NCBI GenBank assembly: GCA_030746435.1
Contig: JASLMV010000003.1
Span: forward strand, 62,001-126,000
DNA: 64,000 bases
DNA from: Gammaproteobacteria bacterium
GTDB lineage: Bacteria > Pseudomonadota > Gammaproteobacteria > Steroidobacterales > GCA-2729495
Reading direction: 5' to 3'
A program made the translations under genes and the position numbers. How positions within the stretch are numbered: position 1 is the first letter of the stretch; each line of letters begins with the position of its first letter. The notes beneath the pieces are model-generated. The model did not search any database and was not told the DNA's origin. It saw only the letters and a program-made list of their open reading frames with translations. Shown piece after piece: positions 1 through 9,116 of the stretch.

Positions 1-1091
1 TTGAGCGTTTCGAATGCGGGTGTTGCCGAACCGAGCACGATGGGGATATCCAGTTGCCGCGCACGCCAGACAGCAAGGTCCCGTGCGGAATAACGAAACC
101 CGTCCTGTTGCTTGTACGAAGCATCATGCTCTTCGTCGACCACGATCAGTGCCGGCTGCGCCAGCGGACTGAATATCGCGGAACGCGTGCCGATAATCAC
201 CCTTGCCCTGTTGTCACGTGCATTGAGCCATGCGTTCAGGCGTTGCACATCGGTTAGGCCGGAATGCATCACCGCGATCTCGCCATCAATACGCCGGCGG
301 AAGCGCTCGACCAGTTGTGGGGTCAGGCCGATTTCCGGGACCAGCACTAACGACTGCCTGCCCCTGGCTATCTGTGCCTGGATTAACTGCAGGTAGACCT
401 CGGTCTTGCCACTGCCGGTAACTCCTTGGAGCAAACACGCAGTGAAGCCCGTTGCCGGTATTGCATCCAGTGCCTCACGTTGCGCACCGGTCAGTTCGGG
501 TGCGGAATCGGCAAGCACCGGTTGCGGCCGGCCGATATGTTCGCGGCGCTCGACCCAGCCCTTGCCCTCGAGCGTTGCAAGGATCTTGCGCCAGTTCGCA
601 TGGAGTTCCCGTAACGCCGGTTCCAACATGCGTTCGTTCTGAATAAGGGCGGTGAGCAGCTTTGCCTGTACGCTTGCCTTGCGGTCCAGTGCATCGAGGT
701 CGACAGACTTGCCGGCCGTGGTCGCAAACCATTCATAAAGCTTTGCACGAGCCGGCGGCGCACCCTTGCGCAGGCCGGCGGGCAATGCAGCACTGATTAC
801 TTCACCTGGGGGATGCTGGTAATAATTTGCCGACCATTCGAGTAGCCGCAGTAACTCGTCATCGAGCAATTTCCCGGTGTCGACCAGTTCGATAGCCATG
901 CGAAGTTTTTCTGCCGGTACTTCGCTTTTGACATCGAGCTCGACAATGACGCCGATTTGTTCGCGCCTGCCGAAAGGAACACGCACACGCTGCCCGGGTT
1001 GCAGATTTGTGCAATCGGGGGGCGGCAGATAATCGAACAACTGGTTCAACGGGGTGTTGATCGCGACCCGGAGTACCTGGTTGGCAGGCAT
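1..1091 (-). CDS. priA: Primosomal protein N' (PriA helicase), N-terminal half, cut by window edge
   Basis: PriA restarts stalled replication forks by binding fork structures, unwinding with ATP and loading the primosome. The 363 visible residues cover the N-terminal 3'-DNA-binding domain (about 1-105, with FDYLPPP near 20), the winged-helix region, and helicase lobe 1 with Walker A GVTGSGKT at 223-230 and the DEEH box at 319-322. E. coli PriA has about 730 residues, so roughly half, including the zinc-binding part and lobe 2, lies beyond the left edge. The start chosen is ATG at 1091, giving MPANQVLRVAI, which matches the usual PriA beginning; GGAAA lies just upstream. A GTG directly before it is the alternative. 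The gene stands alone, facing away from the pnt operon, with DnaA-like sites upstream. Confidence 0.95.
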   Translation of the reverse strand, partial: MPANQVLRVAINTPLNQLFDYLPPPDCTNLQPGQRVRVPFGRREQIGVIVELDVKSEVPAEKLRMAIELVDTGKLLDDELLRLLEWSANYYQHPPGEVISAALPAGLRKGAPPARAKLYEWFATTAGKSVDLDALDRKASVQAKLLTALIQNERMLEPALRELHANWRKILATLEGKGWVERREHIGRPQPVLADSAPELTGAQREALDAIPATGFTACLLQGVTGSGKTEVYLQLIQAQIARGRQSLVLVPEIGLTPQLVERFRRRIDGEIAVMHSGLTDVQRLNAWLNARDNRARVIIGTRSAIFSPLAQPALIVVDEEHDASYKQQDGFRYSARDLAVWRARQLDIPIVLGSATPAFETL

Positions 1092-1146
1092 CACGACCGT
1101 TTCCGTACCACCGGCCGGTGTCTGAACGGCCTTTGTCCACAAAATC

Positions 1147-1167
1147 TGTGGATAAGTATGTGGATTA
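1147..1167. promoter_or_regulatory. Two DnaA-box-like sites upstream of priA
   Basis: TGTGGATAA at 1147-1155 is the exact complement of the consensus DnaA box TTATCCACA. TGTGGATTA at 1159-1167 differs by one base and lies 12 bp away in the same orientation. They sit about 55-75 bp upstream of the priA start and next to an AT-rich tract. Site identity is seen directly; binding by DnaA and any control of priA are inference. Confidence 0.45.
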
Positions 1168-1478
1168 AACGGGGTAATTGGACGTGAAACGGCATGGTTA
1201 CAAAAATCTCAGGTTTTGGGCAAAAAATAAGCAATATAAGTATTATTTTTATAAATCAGTAACTTAAATTGATTGTTTCAGGCCACAACGACGCATATGC
1301 ACGTAAACCATAATCCCGCCGTAACATTGTGTATAAGTGGCCCGCCCTAATATTTTCCCAGGGTGGTAAACAAACCATCCGGCCGGATCGTTATATTGCC
1401 TGAACGCCGGGCTAAAAGCTGCCCGCCGGATTAAGCACACCGTGACTTAAGGTATGAGAGATTTATTGATGAGCAAAA

Positions 1479-1572
1479 GGTGACAGTGACCTTAACTCCA
1501 GCGGAATAATTCGTCTGACAGCAGCAAGGTGAATATCCCGACCGGAATCCTCAAATTAAGGTCACTGTCACC
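1479..1572. repeat. 94-bp segment bounded by perfect 17-bp inverted repeats
   Basis: GGTGACAGTGACCTTAA at 1479-1495 is repeated exactly in inverse orientation at 1556-1572 (TTAAGGTCACTGTCACC), enclosing 60 bp. Each arm also carries a short internal direct repeat (GTGAC-A-GTGAC). No coding sequence lies inside. The form fits a miniature inverted-repeat element or a REP-like pair of the kind mobilised by IS200-type or RAYT transposases, but no transposase is in the window, so that origin is a guess. Confidence 0.55.
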
Positions 1573-1618
1573 ATAATCAGGGTTTCCTGGGCCGGGTGCG
1601 CAGAAAAGCAGCCTGAAG

Positions 1619-2998
1619 CTACATTTCCTTTACAGCAGAAATTAACTCGGACGCCATCGCCTGGCCGTCGCCATAGAGCATGCGCGTGTTGTCGAGGAAG
1701 AACAGCACGTTCTCGATGCCCGAGAAGCCCGCACCCTGGCCGCGCTTGATCACGATGCAGTTGTGCGCCTTGTCAGCATCGAGTATCGGCATCCCGTAAA
1801 TAGGGCTGGATTTATCAGTGCGCGCCACCGGGTTAACCACGTCGTTCGCGCCTATGACTAAAGCGACATCCGTCGTTTCGAATTCAGCGTTAATTTCATC
1901 GGCGTCATAAATCAGGTCATAGGGCACGCCGGCTTCGGCGAGCAGTACGTTCATGTGGCCGGGCATGCGACCGGCGACCGGGTGAATCGCGAACTTCACG
2001 TCGACGCCGCGGTCGATCAGCAACTGGCTCAGCTCCCACACCTTGTGCTGCGCCTGCGCGACCGCCATGCCGTACCCCGGCACGATGAGGACTTTCTGTG
2101 CAAAGGCCATCATGACGCCAACATCGGCTGCCTCGATGGGTTTCATGCTGCCGCTTACCTCGGTCGTGCCTCCCTCGGAATCGCCGAAGCCGCTGAACAG
2201 CACGTTGGCGAGCGAACGGTTCATCGCTTTCGCCATAAGCTGTGTCAGCAGGGTGCCGGCCGAACCAACTACCGTGCCCGCAATAATCATGGCCGCGTTC
2301 TCGAGCACGAAGCCCTCGAATGCGACCGCGAGCCCGGTTAACGCGTTGTACAGCGAGATAACCACGGGCATGTCGGCGCCGCCGATGGGCAAGGTCATGG
2401 TGACGCCGAGCACGAGCGCTAAAGTAAAGAAAAGTGCAATCGTATTCGGATTTCCGTCACCACCGATGACTACGATACCCAGCACCGCGATGACGACGAG
2501 TATCGCGATATTCAGGATGTTCTGACCCTTGAAGCGGAAGTCCTTGCGGATCAGCCCCTGTAACTTGCCGAACGCAATCATGCTGCCTGAAAAAGAAATT
2601 GAGCCGATGACGCCGCCGAGTACAGCGAGCACCATGAACACCAGTGAATGTTCGCCGCCCTTGAGCAACTCGACCCCCGATATAGCCGCCGCCGCACCGC
2701 CGCCCATGCCGTTGTACAGCGCGATCATCTGTGGCATATCGGTCATGGCTACGCGCTTCCCGGTCCACCAGGCCAGTACGCCGCCGATGAAAATGGCCGT
2801 CGTCATCAGCGTGTAGTTGTGCATGTCGGGGTACGCGAACGTGATCAGCGTGGCGACTACCATGCCGACGCCTGCCCACTTGATGCCGCTCGCGGCTGTG
2901 ACCGGTGAGCTCATGCGCTTGAGCCCCATGATGAACAGGAATGCAGCAGCGTAGTAGCTGACCTGGATCAGCAGGTTGACGGTATCGCCGCCGCTCAT
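1619..2998 (-). CDS. pntB: NAD(P) transhydrogenase subunit beta
   Basis: PntB forms part of the membrane domain and the whole NADP(H)-binding domain III of proton-translocating transhydrogenase, which uses the proton gradient to make NADPH from NADH. The 459-residue protein has about nine hydrophobic segments up to residue 260, then a soluble domain with the NADP-binding GYGMAVAQ motif at 308-315. Length and motifs are normal for the family. Its ATG overlaps the pntAb stop in an ATGA, so translation is probably coupled. It is the last gene of a three-gene operon. Confidence 0.97.
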   Translation of the reverse strand: MSGGDTVNLLIQVSYYAAAFLFIMGLKRMSSPVTAASGIKWAGVGMVVATLITFAYPDMHNYTLMTTAIFIGGVLAWWTGKRVAMTDMPQMIALYNGMGGGAAAAISGVELLKGGEHSLVFMVLAVLGGVIGSISFSGSMIAFGKLQGLIRKDFRFKGQNILNIAILVVIAVLGIVVIGGDGNPNTIALFFTLALVLGVTMTLPIGGADMPVVISLYNALTGLAVAFEGFVLENAAMIIAGTVVGSAGTLLTQLMAKAMNRSLANVLFSGFGDSEGGTTEVSGSMKPIEAADVGVMMAFAQKVLIVPGYGMAVAQAQHKVWELSQLLIDRGVDVKFAIHPVAGRMPGHMNVLLAEAGVPYDLIYDADEINAEFETTDVALVIGANDVVNPVARTDKSSPIYGMPILDADKAHNCIVIKRGQGAGFSGIENVLFFLDNTRMLYGDGQAMASELISAVKEM

Positions 2999-3318
2999 GT
3001 TCCTTCACCCTTGTCGGTATTTTTCTTTGTACGATCACTGGATCGGAACATTTCGAGCATGCGTTCCGTAACAACGTAACCGCCGACGGCATTGCCTGCG
3101 CCAAGTACGACACCGATAAATCCGATAACCTGTGTTGCCGTCGACTCCGCCTCGCCCAGTGCAACCATTGCGCCTACGACGACAATGCCGTGCACGAAGT
3201 TCGAACCTGACATCAGCGGCGTATGCAAGATGGCCGGGACCTTGCCGATGACTTCGTAACCGGTAAACGCGGCCAGCATAAAAATGTAGAGTGCGGCAAA
3301 AGCGCTGAGTTCGATCAT
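2995..3318 (-). CDS. pntAb: NAD(P) transhydrogenase subunit alpha part 2 (membrane piece)
   Basis: This 107-residue membrane protein supplies the transmembrane helices that in E. coli are fused to the end of PntA. Three hydrophobic segments are visible, and the sequence around residues 30-50 (HTPLMSGSNFVHGIVVVG) is characteristic of transhydrogenase membrane domain II. The split alpha subunit resembles the Rhodospirillum rubrum arrangement. It overlaps pntAa upstream and pntB downstream by 4 bp each. Confidence 0.95.
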   Translation of the reverse strand: MIELSAFAALYIFMLAAFTGYEVIGKVPAILHTPLMSGSNFVHGIVVVGAMVALGEAESTATQVIGFIGVVLGAGNAVGGYVVTERMLEMFRSSDRTKKNTDKGEGT

Positions 3319-4451
3319 GATGAGCCTCCGTCTTCGAACGCTTCGCGGGTTTGATCGTGCACAATCTCACCATCCCGTGTGAGTACCGCGCCGGCAAATA
3401 CTTCGTCTTCCCAGTCGATGGTTAGCTCGCCCTCCTGGAGCGCGGGTTGGATAAAGTTGAGCAGGTTGCGCGCATACATCTCGCTGGCGTGGCGCGGCAG
3501 TTCTGCAGGAAGATTGATCGGCCCGACTATACGCACATCGTTGTGCTCAACTGTCTGGCCGGCCTGCGTCAGTTCGCAGTTGCCGCCACTTTCGGCACCG
3601 AGGTCAATAATCACTGCGCCCGGCTTCATGGCCTCGACGGCAGCGGTGCTGATGATTCGGGGTGCTGGCCTGCCGGGTACGGCGGCTGTGGTTATAACCA
3701 CATCGGCTTTGGCGATGTGCTGGTTCAGGACATCCTGCTGAGCGGCCTGTTCCTCGGGTGTGAGTTCCCGCGCGTAACCGCCTTCACCCTCGGCGCTGAT
3801 TCCCGTATCGACAAATTTTGCTCCAAGCGATTCAACCTGTTCGCGAGTCGCAGACCGGACATCGAAACCTTCGATAATTGCGCCGAGTCTTTTTGCCGTA
3901 GCAATGGCCTGCAGGCCGGCAACGCCGGCCCCGATTACCAGGAAAGCGGACGGCCGGATTGTGCCCGCGGCGGTGGTCAGCATCGGAACGAATTTATCGA
4001 GCGTATCGGCAGCGATTAATACTGCCTTGTAACCGGCTACCGCAGCCTGAGACGAGAGTGCATCCATGGATTGCGCGCGTGAAATACGCGGTACGAGTTC
4101 CATCGCGAAACTGGTGATCTTCAGGTCGACCAGTTGGCGCAGCATCTCGGGCTGTTTGTAGGCCTGCATGAACCCGGTAACTATCGCACCGGGTTTAAGC
4201 CCGGCCAGTTCGTCCGGTGTGGGGGGCTGAACTTTAAACAGGAGATCGCATTCGGTCAGGATCCCCTGGGGGTTGGGCGAGAAGTCCGCGCCCTCATAGA
4301 GTTTGTCCGGAATTTTTGCGCCGAGGCCGGCATCGGCTTCGATCAGCACCCGCGCACCGAGTTGGCTGAATTTGCCGAGAACTTCGGGCACGATTGCTAC
4401 GCGCGTTTCATCGGGCGCACTTTCTTTCAGGACGCCAATTGTTACCGGCAT
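3315..4451 (-). CDS. pntAa: NAD(P) transhydrogenase subunit alpha part 1 (NAD-binding)
   Basis: PntAa is the peripheral NAD(H)-binding domain I of transhydrogenase, related to alanine dehydrogenase. The 378-residue protein shows the family N-terminus (MPVTIGVLKE), the conserved PRISRAQSMDALSSQA stretch at 121-136 and a Rossmann GAGVAG at 174-179. No membrane helices follow, confirming that the alpha subunit is split. It is the first gene of the operon; the 200 bp upstream is shared with the divergent HNH gene and should hold the promoter. Confidence 0.96.
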   Translation of the reverse strand: MPVTIGVLKESAPDETRVAIVPEVLGKFSQLGARVLIEADAGLGAKIPDKLYEGADFSPNPQGILTECDLLFKVQPPTPDELAGLKPGAIVTGFMQAYKQPEMLRQLVDLKITSFAMELVPRISRAQSMDALSSQAAVAGYKAVLIAADTLDKFVPMLTTAAGTIRPSAFLVIGAGVAGLQAIATAKRLGAIIEGFDVRSATREQVESLGAKFVDTGISAEGEGGYARELTPEEQAAQQDVLNQHIAKADVVITTAAVPGRPAPRIISTAAVEAMKPGAVIIDLGAESGGNCELTQAGQTVEHNDVRIVGPINLPAELPRHASEMYARNLLNFIQPALQEGELTIDWEDEVFAGAVLTRDGEIVHDQTREAFEDGGSS

Positions 4452-4652
4452 GTCCGTTCTCCAGGAGATTTATGAGTCACTGGCCGATGGAATCCCTGTC
4501 TCCGATGGTAGGAAACCGGCCTCCGATGCGCCGGAATCATGCCACATATGGCTGATAGCGCAATATAAGTAAATTCCTAACCACTCTCCATATTGATTTT
4601 TTTTGCCGAGCCTGCACTATAAGAGGTGCGAGGTGGCCGAGAAGGCTGAGAT

Positions 4653-5282
4653 ATGGACACTGGCATAGATATTTTTGACCTGAGTCAGCAGGTATTGCGG
4701 ACGGATGTGTCCGGGATGCCGCTTGAGTGGATCGATTATCGGGATGCCGTCCGCCTCTACCACACAGAGCAGGTCGCTTATGTCTGTGGCATCCCCATGT
4801 ATACAGTACATGGCGGTATCTGCTCAAAGACCGGGCTGCGCAGTGTCATCGAAGTCAATTCGATTATTGCGACCGTCGGTCACCAGCCGGGATATCAGGA
4901 AAAGCGTGCTAACTACATCCCGCCGCTGAACAACAAGACGCTGTTCCGGCGCGATGCCAACGTCTGTATGTACTGCGGCTCCCGTTTCATGTCCCGTGAT
5001 CTGACCCGGGACCACATCACCCCCCTCAGTAAGGGGGGCGGTGACATCTGGCAGAATGTGGTCGCCGCCTGCCGCCGCTGTAACAACCATAAAGGCGGGG
5101 CCAAACCTGATGAGGCGGGCATGCAACTCATCGCTGTGCCCTTTGTACCGACGTATGCCGAGTACATTTACCTGAAGGGCCGTCGTGTCCTGGCCGACCA
5201 AATGGAGTTCCTGATCGCACACTTCCCGCGCAAGAGCCCGCTGCATGACCGGCTGAAGGAAAGCTTCGGGCTACACACCTGA
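4653..5282 (+). CDS. HNH endonuclease family protein
   Basis: This 209-residue protein carries a zinc-type HNH nuclease domain. Seen directly: a CxxC pair at C105/C108, the D120-H121 pair of the catalytic beta-hairpin, N135, and a second CxxC at C140/C143 followed by H146. The first 90 residues have no motif I recognise. Stand-alone HNH proteins of this type are common in Proteobacteria and their substrate is usually unknown; no restriction methyltransferase or phage gene lies nearby, so I do not call it a restriction enzyme. A possible promoter (TTGATT at 4593, TATAAG at 4618, long 19-bp spacer) precedes it. Confidence 0.85.
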   Translation: MDTGIDIFDLSQQVLRTDVSGMPLEWIDYRDAVRLYHTEQVAYVCGIPMYTVHGGICSKTGLRSVIEVNSIIATVGHQPGYQEKRANYIPPLNNKTLFRRDANVCMYCGSRFMSRDLTRDHITPLSKGGGDIWQNVVAACRRCNNHKGGAKPDEAGMQLIAVPFVPTYAEYIYLKGRRVLADQMEFLIAHFPRKSPLHDRLKESFGLHT

Positions 5283-5341
5283 GCCTTGCCCGATTCTCAA
5301 CGCCGCATCATGCCAGCTGAGGCTTTTGTTAATATCCACAC

Positions 5342-6226
5342 ATGTTCTATGTTGTTGACGCGAGCGTCTACGTCTTCCGTGCGTGGTTTTCCATACCGGA
5401 CGACATGGTCGACGGGGAGGGGAACCCGGTAAATGCGCTATACGGGTACACACGTTTCCTCGGCGATTTTCTGGAGCATTCCAAACCGGGCATTGCGGCC
5501 GTTGCATTCGATACCAGCCTGACAACCTGTTTTCGCAACGACATTTACCCCGACTACAAGGCGAACCGTGAGCCGGCACCCCCCGAACTGAAGCTGCAGT
5601 TCGAGTGGTGCCGCGAAGTAACGCGGGCGCTTGGCATGAAAGACTATGCCGAAGTCCGCTATGAGGCCGATGACATTATCGGTACGCTGGTGATGCGTAT
5701 GCGCGACCAGGGGATGAAGTCCACGATACTCAGCCGCGACAAGGATCTGTTGCAGTTGCTTGATGCCGGTGATGTGTTGTGGGACTTCGCAGGCGGGAAG
5801 CGCACTCATTATAAAGATGTACCCGATTCCTTCGGAGTAAAAGCCGAACAAATGGTCGACTACCTTGCGCTGGCCGGCGACAGCGTGGATAACGTCCCGG
5901 GCGTTCGTGGCGTGGGTCCAAAAACTGCGTCAGCTTTGTTACAACATTTCGATTCGCTTGATCGTATTTATGATCGCCTGGAAGAAGTTGCCGGCGTACC
6001 GGTGCGCGGGGCGGCAAAACTCGGGGCCAGGCTCGAAGCGCATCACGAGGATGCACTCCTGTCGCGCGAACTCTGCCGCATCGCCTGTGATATTCCGATG
6101 GAGTCCGGCCGGCAGTACCTGACACGGTCTGCGCCTGACCTCGACGCGCTGAACGATCTCTACGACCGAGCCGATTTCGGCCAGGCCTTGCGCCGCCAGG
6201 CGCAGCGGATTGCCGATCAGTTCTGA
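5342..6226 (+). CDS. FEN-like 5'-3' exonuclease (PolA-type nuclease domain alone)
   Basis: The protein is a stand-alone member of the 5'-3' exonuclease/flap endonuclease family, related to the N-terminal domain of DNA polymerase I and to E. coli ExoIX (Xni). In 294 residues it keeps the acidic metal ligands: D6, D57, E108/D110/D111, D133/D135, D180 and D183. The helix-hairpin-helix DNA-binding segment DSVDNVPGVRGVGPKTA spans 180-196. No polymerase domain follows. Such proteins are expected to trim flaps during repair or RNA-primer removal. I do not assign xni because family members of this length divide into several groups. The gene is followed after 11 bp by a kinase-like gene. Confidence 0.88.
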   Translation: MFYVVDASVYVFRAWFSIPDDMVDGEGNPVNALYGYTRFLGDFLEHSKPGIAAVAFDTSLTTCFRNDIYPDYKANREPAPPELKLQFEWCREVTRALGMKDYAEVRYEADDIIGTLVMRMRDQGMKSTILSRDKDLLQLLDAGDVLWDFAGGKRTHYKDVPDSFGVKAEQMVDYLALAGDSVDNVPGVRGVGPKTASALLQHFDSLDRIYDRLEEVAGVPVRGAAKLGARLEAHHEDALLSRELCRIACDIPMESGRQYLTRSAPDLDALNDLYDRADFGQALRRQAQRIADQF

Positions 6227-6237
6227 GTTGCGGGGCC

Positions 6238-7119
6238 GTGGCCGACTACGCTGAACTGCTGGAACAGGTTAATGCAACGGCAGGCACCAACCTCGTGCCC
6301 GATTCATCCATGGGCGTTGCCGGTGGCGATATCAACCAGGCGGTCCAGGTTTTCGACCGCAATAGCCGCGGTTATTTCCTGAAGCTGAACGATCGGCACT
6401 TTGCCGACATGTTCGCGGCCGAGTTCGCCGGACTGGAAGAATTGTCCCGCTCGGCGATAAGGGTGCCCGAACCAATTGCCTTTGGTTCCGGTGACCCGTT
6501 CGCCTGGTTGTTGCTCGAGTGGCTGGACCTGGAGCCCCCGACGCTTTTGGCTGCAGAAACGTTCGGCACCATGCTCGCGGATATGCACCGGATCGAAGCA
6601 GACACCTTTGGCTGGACGCGTGACAACACTATTGGCCGGACGCCGCAGAAGAACAAACAGACCAGCGACTGGATTGCTTTCCTGCGTGACCGGCGGCTCG
6701 GGTATCAGTTGCAGCTCGCAGCGGATAATGGTGCAGGCGGAAGTGTGCTCGATGCCGGGGCCGAACTGCTGGATAACCTGGACAACTGGTTCAGTACTTA
6801 TTCACCAAACCCCTCGCTTCTGCATGGCGACCTGTGGGGCGGAAACTGGGGCATGCTGGGAGACGGAACCCCGGTGATTTTCGACCCGGCCGTTTACTAT
6901 GGCGACCGGGAAACCGATATTGCGATGACCCGCCTGTTCGGCGGTTTCGACAGTGGTTTTTACCAGGCTTATGCTGCCGTGTGGCCGCTCGATGAGGGTT
7001 TCGAAGCACGGCAGGATTTGTATAACCTTTATCATGTGCTGAACCATTACAACCTGTTCGGCGGCCATTACCTTGCGCAGGCAGACCGTATGCTGCAATC
7101 CTTGGTCGCGCAGCCTTGA
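6238..7119 (+). CDS. Fructosamine kinase family protein
   Basis: This 293-residue protein belongs to the fructosamine/ketosamine-3-kinase family within the aminoglycoside phosphotransferase-like fold. It shows the catalytic loop LLHGDLWGGNWG at about 199-210 and the metal-binding PVIFDPAVYYGDRETDIAM at about 217-235. Family members phosphorylate sugars attached to amines, leading to deglycation of proteins or metabolites. The start is GTG at 6238, 11 bp after the nuclease gene, suggesting cotranscription. The N-terminal GGDINQA motif, normal for this family, supports that start. Confidence 0.9.
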   Translation: MADYAELLEQVNATAGTNLVPDSSMGVAGGDINQAVQVFDRNSRGYFLKLNDRHFADMFAAEFAGLEELSRSAIRVPEPIAFGSGDPFAWLLLEWLDLEPPTLLAAETFGTMLADMHRIEADTFGWTRDNTIGRTPQKNKQTSDWIAFLRDRRLGYQLQLAADNGAGGSVLDAGAELLDNLDNWFSTYSPNPSLLHGDLWGGNWGMLGDGTPVIFDPAVYYGDRETDIAMTRLFGGFDSGFYQAYAAVWPLDEGFEARQDLYNLYHVLNHYNLFGGHYLAQADRMLQSLVAQP

Positions 7120-7145
7120 AGCGCTAAAGCGGGATAAAACGACTT

Positions 7146-9110
7146 ATGAATGACAAGAACATCGAATCCATACTGACAGAACACAGGAGTTTCCCGCCGC
7201 CCGAGGCTTTTACCAGGGCCGCGCGTATCAAGCCGGAGGATCTGGAGGTTCTCTATAAGGAAGCCGAGGCGGACTACGAAGGTTTTTGGGCGGAGCGCGC
7301 CCGGCGTGGTATCCAGTGGGACAAACCATTCAGCACCGTACTGGATGACAGCAACGCACCGAACTACGCCTGGTTTACTGACGGTGAGCTGAACGTTTCC
7401 AACAACTGTCTCGACGTACACCTTGATGCACGCGGTGACAAAACCGCCATTATTTTCGAAGGCGAGCCCGGAGACCGGCGTACCCTGAGTTACGCGGAGC
7501 TGACAGCCGAAGTTTGCCGGTTTGCAAATGCTTTAACTGTGCAGGGCATAGCAGCGGGCGACCGGGTCGTGATTTACATGCCGATGGTGCCCGAAGCCGT
7601 AATTGCGATGCAGGCCTGCGCGCGTATCGGTGCGGTGCACTCTGTTGTGTTCGGTGGTTTTTCGGCGAACGCGTTACGCGACCGCATCATCGATGCCGGC
7701 GCCAAAATACTGATTACGGCGGATGGAGGAAATCGCGGCGGCCAGATCGTCGAGCTGAAGCAGGCCGCAGATACGGCCCTTAGCGGCGGTTGCGACACCA
7801 TCGAGTCGGTCATCGTATTGAAGCGTACGGGGCAGGACATCGTCATGCAGGAAGGCCGCGATGTCTGGTGGGCTGATGCGGTCGAAGGGCAGTCCGATAC
7901 CTGCGAGCCGGTCTCCGTAAACGCCGAGCACCCCCTGTTCCTGCTATATACCTCGGGGTCGACCGGCAAACCGAAGGGAATACAGCACTCGAGTGCAGGC
8001 TATCTGTTGCACGCGAAGCTCACCAACAAGTGGGTCTTCGATCTGCAGGATGACGATATTTTCTGGTGTACGGCTGACGTTGGCTGGATAACCGGACACA
8101 CCTACGTCGCTTACGGTCCCCTCGCCGCCGGCGCGACGATTGTGATGTACGAAGGTGCACCGGTATTTCCGGACGGCGGGCGGTTCTGGAAGATCTGCCA
8201 GGAACTGAAAGTTACCGTTTTCTATACCGCACCAACCGCCATCCGCGCGCTGATGAAACTGGGCGATGAACTGCCGCTGTCATATGACCTGTCGTCTATA
8301 AGGCTGCTCGGCACGGTGGGCGAACCGATCAACCCGGAAGCATGGATCTGGTATCACGAGGTTATCGGCAAGGAGCGCTGCCCGATTGTCGATACCTGGT
8401 GGCAGACGGAGACGGGCGGCATCATGATGACACCGTTGCCGGGCGTGACTGCAACCAAACCGGGTTCCTGCACCCGGCCGCTACCGGGCATCGTTGCCGA
8501 CATCGTTGACGAGGATGGCAATACCGTCGATTCGCCGGATGCCGGTGGGTATCTTGTGATCCGTAAACCGTGGCCGGGGATGCTGCGCACAATATGGGGC
8601 GACAACGAGCGCTATATCGAGACTTACTGGGAGAAATTCAAGAACCATTTTTATATTGCCGGCGACAGTGCGCATCGCGATGCCGATGGTTTCTTCTGGA
8701 TCATGGGCCGTATCGATGACGTCGTAAATGTCTCGGGCCACCGGCTGGGCACGATGGAAGTCGAATCGGCGCTGGTTGCACACGAACGGGTGGTCGAAGC
8801 GGCAGTCGTTAGCCGCCCGCACGAAATCAAGGGCGAATCGATATTTGCCTACGTCGTGTTCAGGGGCGACCGGCCTGTTGGCGACGATGCGGAAGCGCTT
8901 GAAAAAGAATTGCGTGACTGGGTCGGTGAGCAACTCGGTGCGATCGCTAAACCCGACGGTATTCGCTTTGCTGACAACCTGCCCAAAACCCGGTCCGGGA
9001 AAATTATGCGACGGCTGTTAAGGGCCATAGCCCGTGGTGAAGAAATTACGCAAGACACATCCACGCTCGAAAATGAGGCCATACTCGACCAGTTGCGGGG
9101 CAAATCCTGA
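7146..9110 (+). CDS. acs: Acetyl-CoA synthetase (AMP-forming)
   Basis: Acs converts acetate, CoA and ATP to acetyl-CoA, AMP and pyrophosphate. The 654-residue length is typical. Visible motifs are the P-loop-like A3 motif [10 protein letters not shown] at 269-278, the [12 protein letters not shown] adenylation region (around 418-425), and the C-terminal catalytic lysine K619 in [10 protein letters not shown], the residue acetylated by Pat-type enzymes in other species. It lies 26 bp behind the kinase gene and may be cotranscribed with it. Confidence 0.97.
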   Translation: MNDKNIESILTEHRSFPPPEAFTRAARIKPEDLEVLYKEAEADYEGFWAERARRGIQWDKPFSTVLDDSNAPNYAWFTDGELNVSNNCLDVHLDARGDKTAIIFEGEPGDRRTLSYAELTAEVCRFANALTVQGIAAGDRVVIYMPMVPEAVIAMQACARIGAVHSVVFGGFSANALRDRIIDAGAKILITADGGNRGGQIVELKQAADTALSGGCDTIESVIVLKRTGQDIVMQEGRDVWWADAVEGQSDTCEPVSVNAEHPLFLLYTSGSTGKPKGIQHSSAGYLLHAKLTNKWVFDLQDDDIFWCTADVGWITGHTYVAYGPLAAGATIVMYEGAPVFPDGGRFWKICQELKVTVFYTAPTAIRALMKLGDELPLSYDLSSIRLLGTVGEPINPEAWIWYHEVIGKERCPIVDTWWQTETGGIMMTPLPGVTATKPGSCTRPLPGIVADIVDEDGNTVDSPDAGGYLVIRKPWPGMLRTIWGDNERYIETYWEKFKNHFYIAGDSAHRDADGFFWIMGRIDDVVNVSGHRLGTMEVESALVAHERVVEAAVVSRPHEIKGESIFAYVVFRGDRPVGDDAEALEKELRDWVGEQLGAIAKPDGIRFADNLPKTRSGKIMRRLLRAIARGEEITQDTSTLENEAILDQLRGKS

Positions 9111-9116
9111 CAGCTG

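Larger units (their letters stand above)
1092..1618. other. Intergenic region between priA and pntB
   Basis: This 527-bp stretch holds the priA 5' region and the 3' flank of pntB. It contains two DnaA-box-like sites (1147-1167), a strongly AT-rich segment at about 1200-1275 that could hold the priA promoter, and a pair of 17-bp inverted repeats (1479-1572). I see no convincing protein gene and no clear rho-independent terminator for pntB. Confidence 0.7.

Noticed and set aside
1092-1275. Possible replication origin near priA
   Set aside because: Only one perfect and one near-perfect DnaA box are present, no dnaA/gidA/rpmH neighbourhood occurs, and GC skew could not be checked.
3447-4019. Open frame on the plus strand inside pntAa
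   Set aside because: Shadow of pntAa; no recognisable domain.
4653-5282. HNH gene as part of a restriction or defence system
   Set aside because: No methyltransferase, helicase or other defence gene lies near it.
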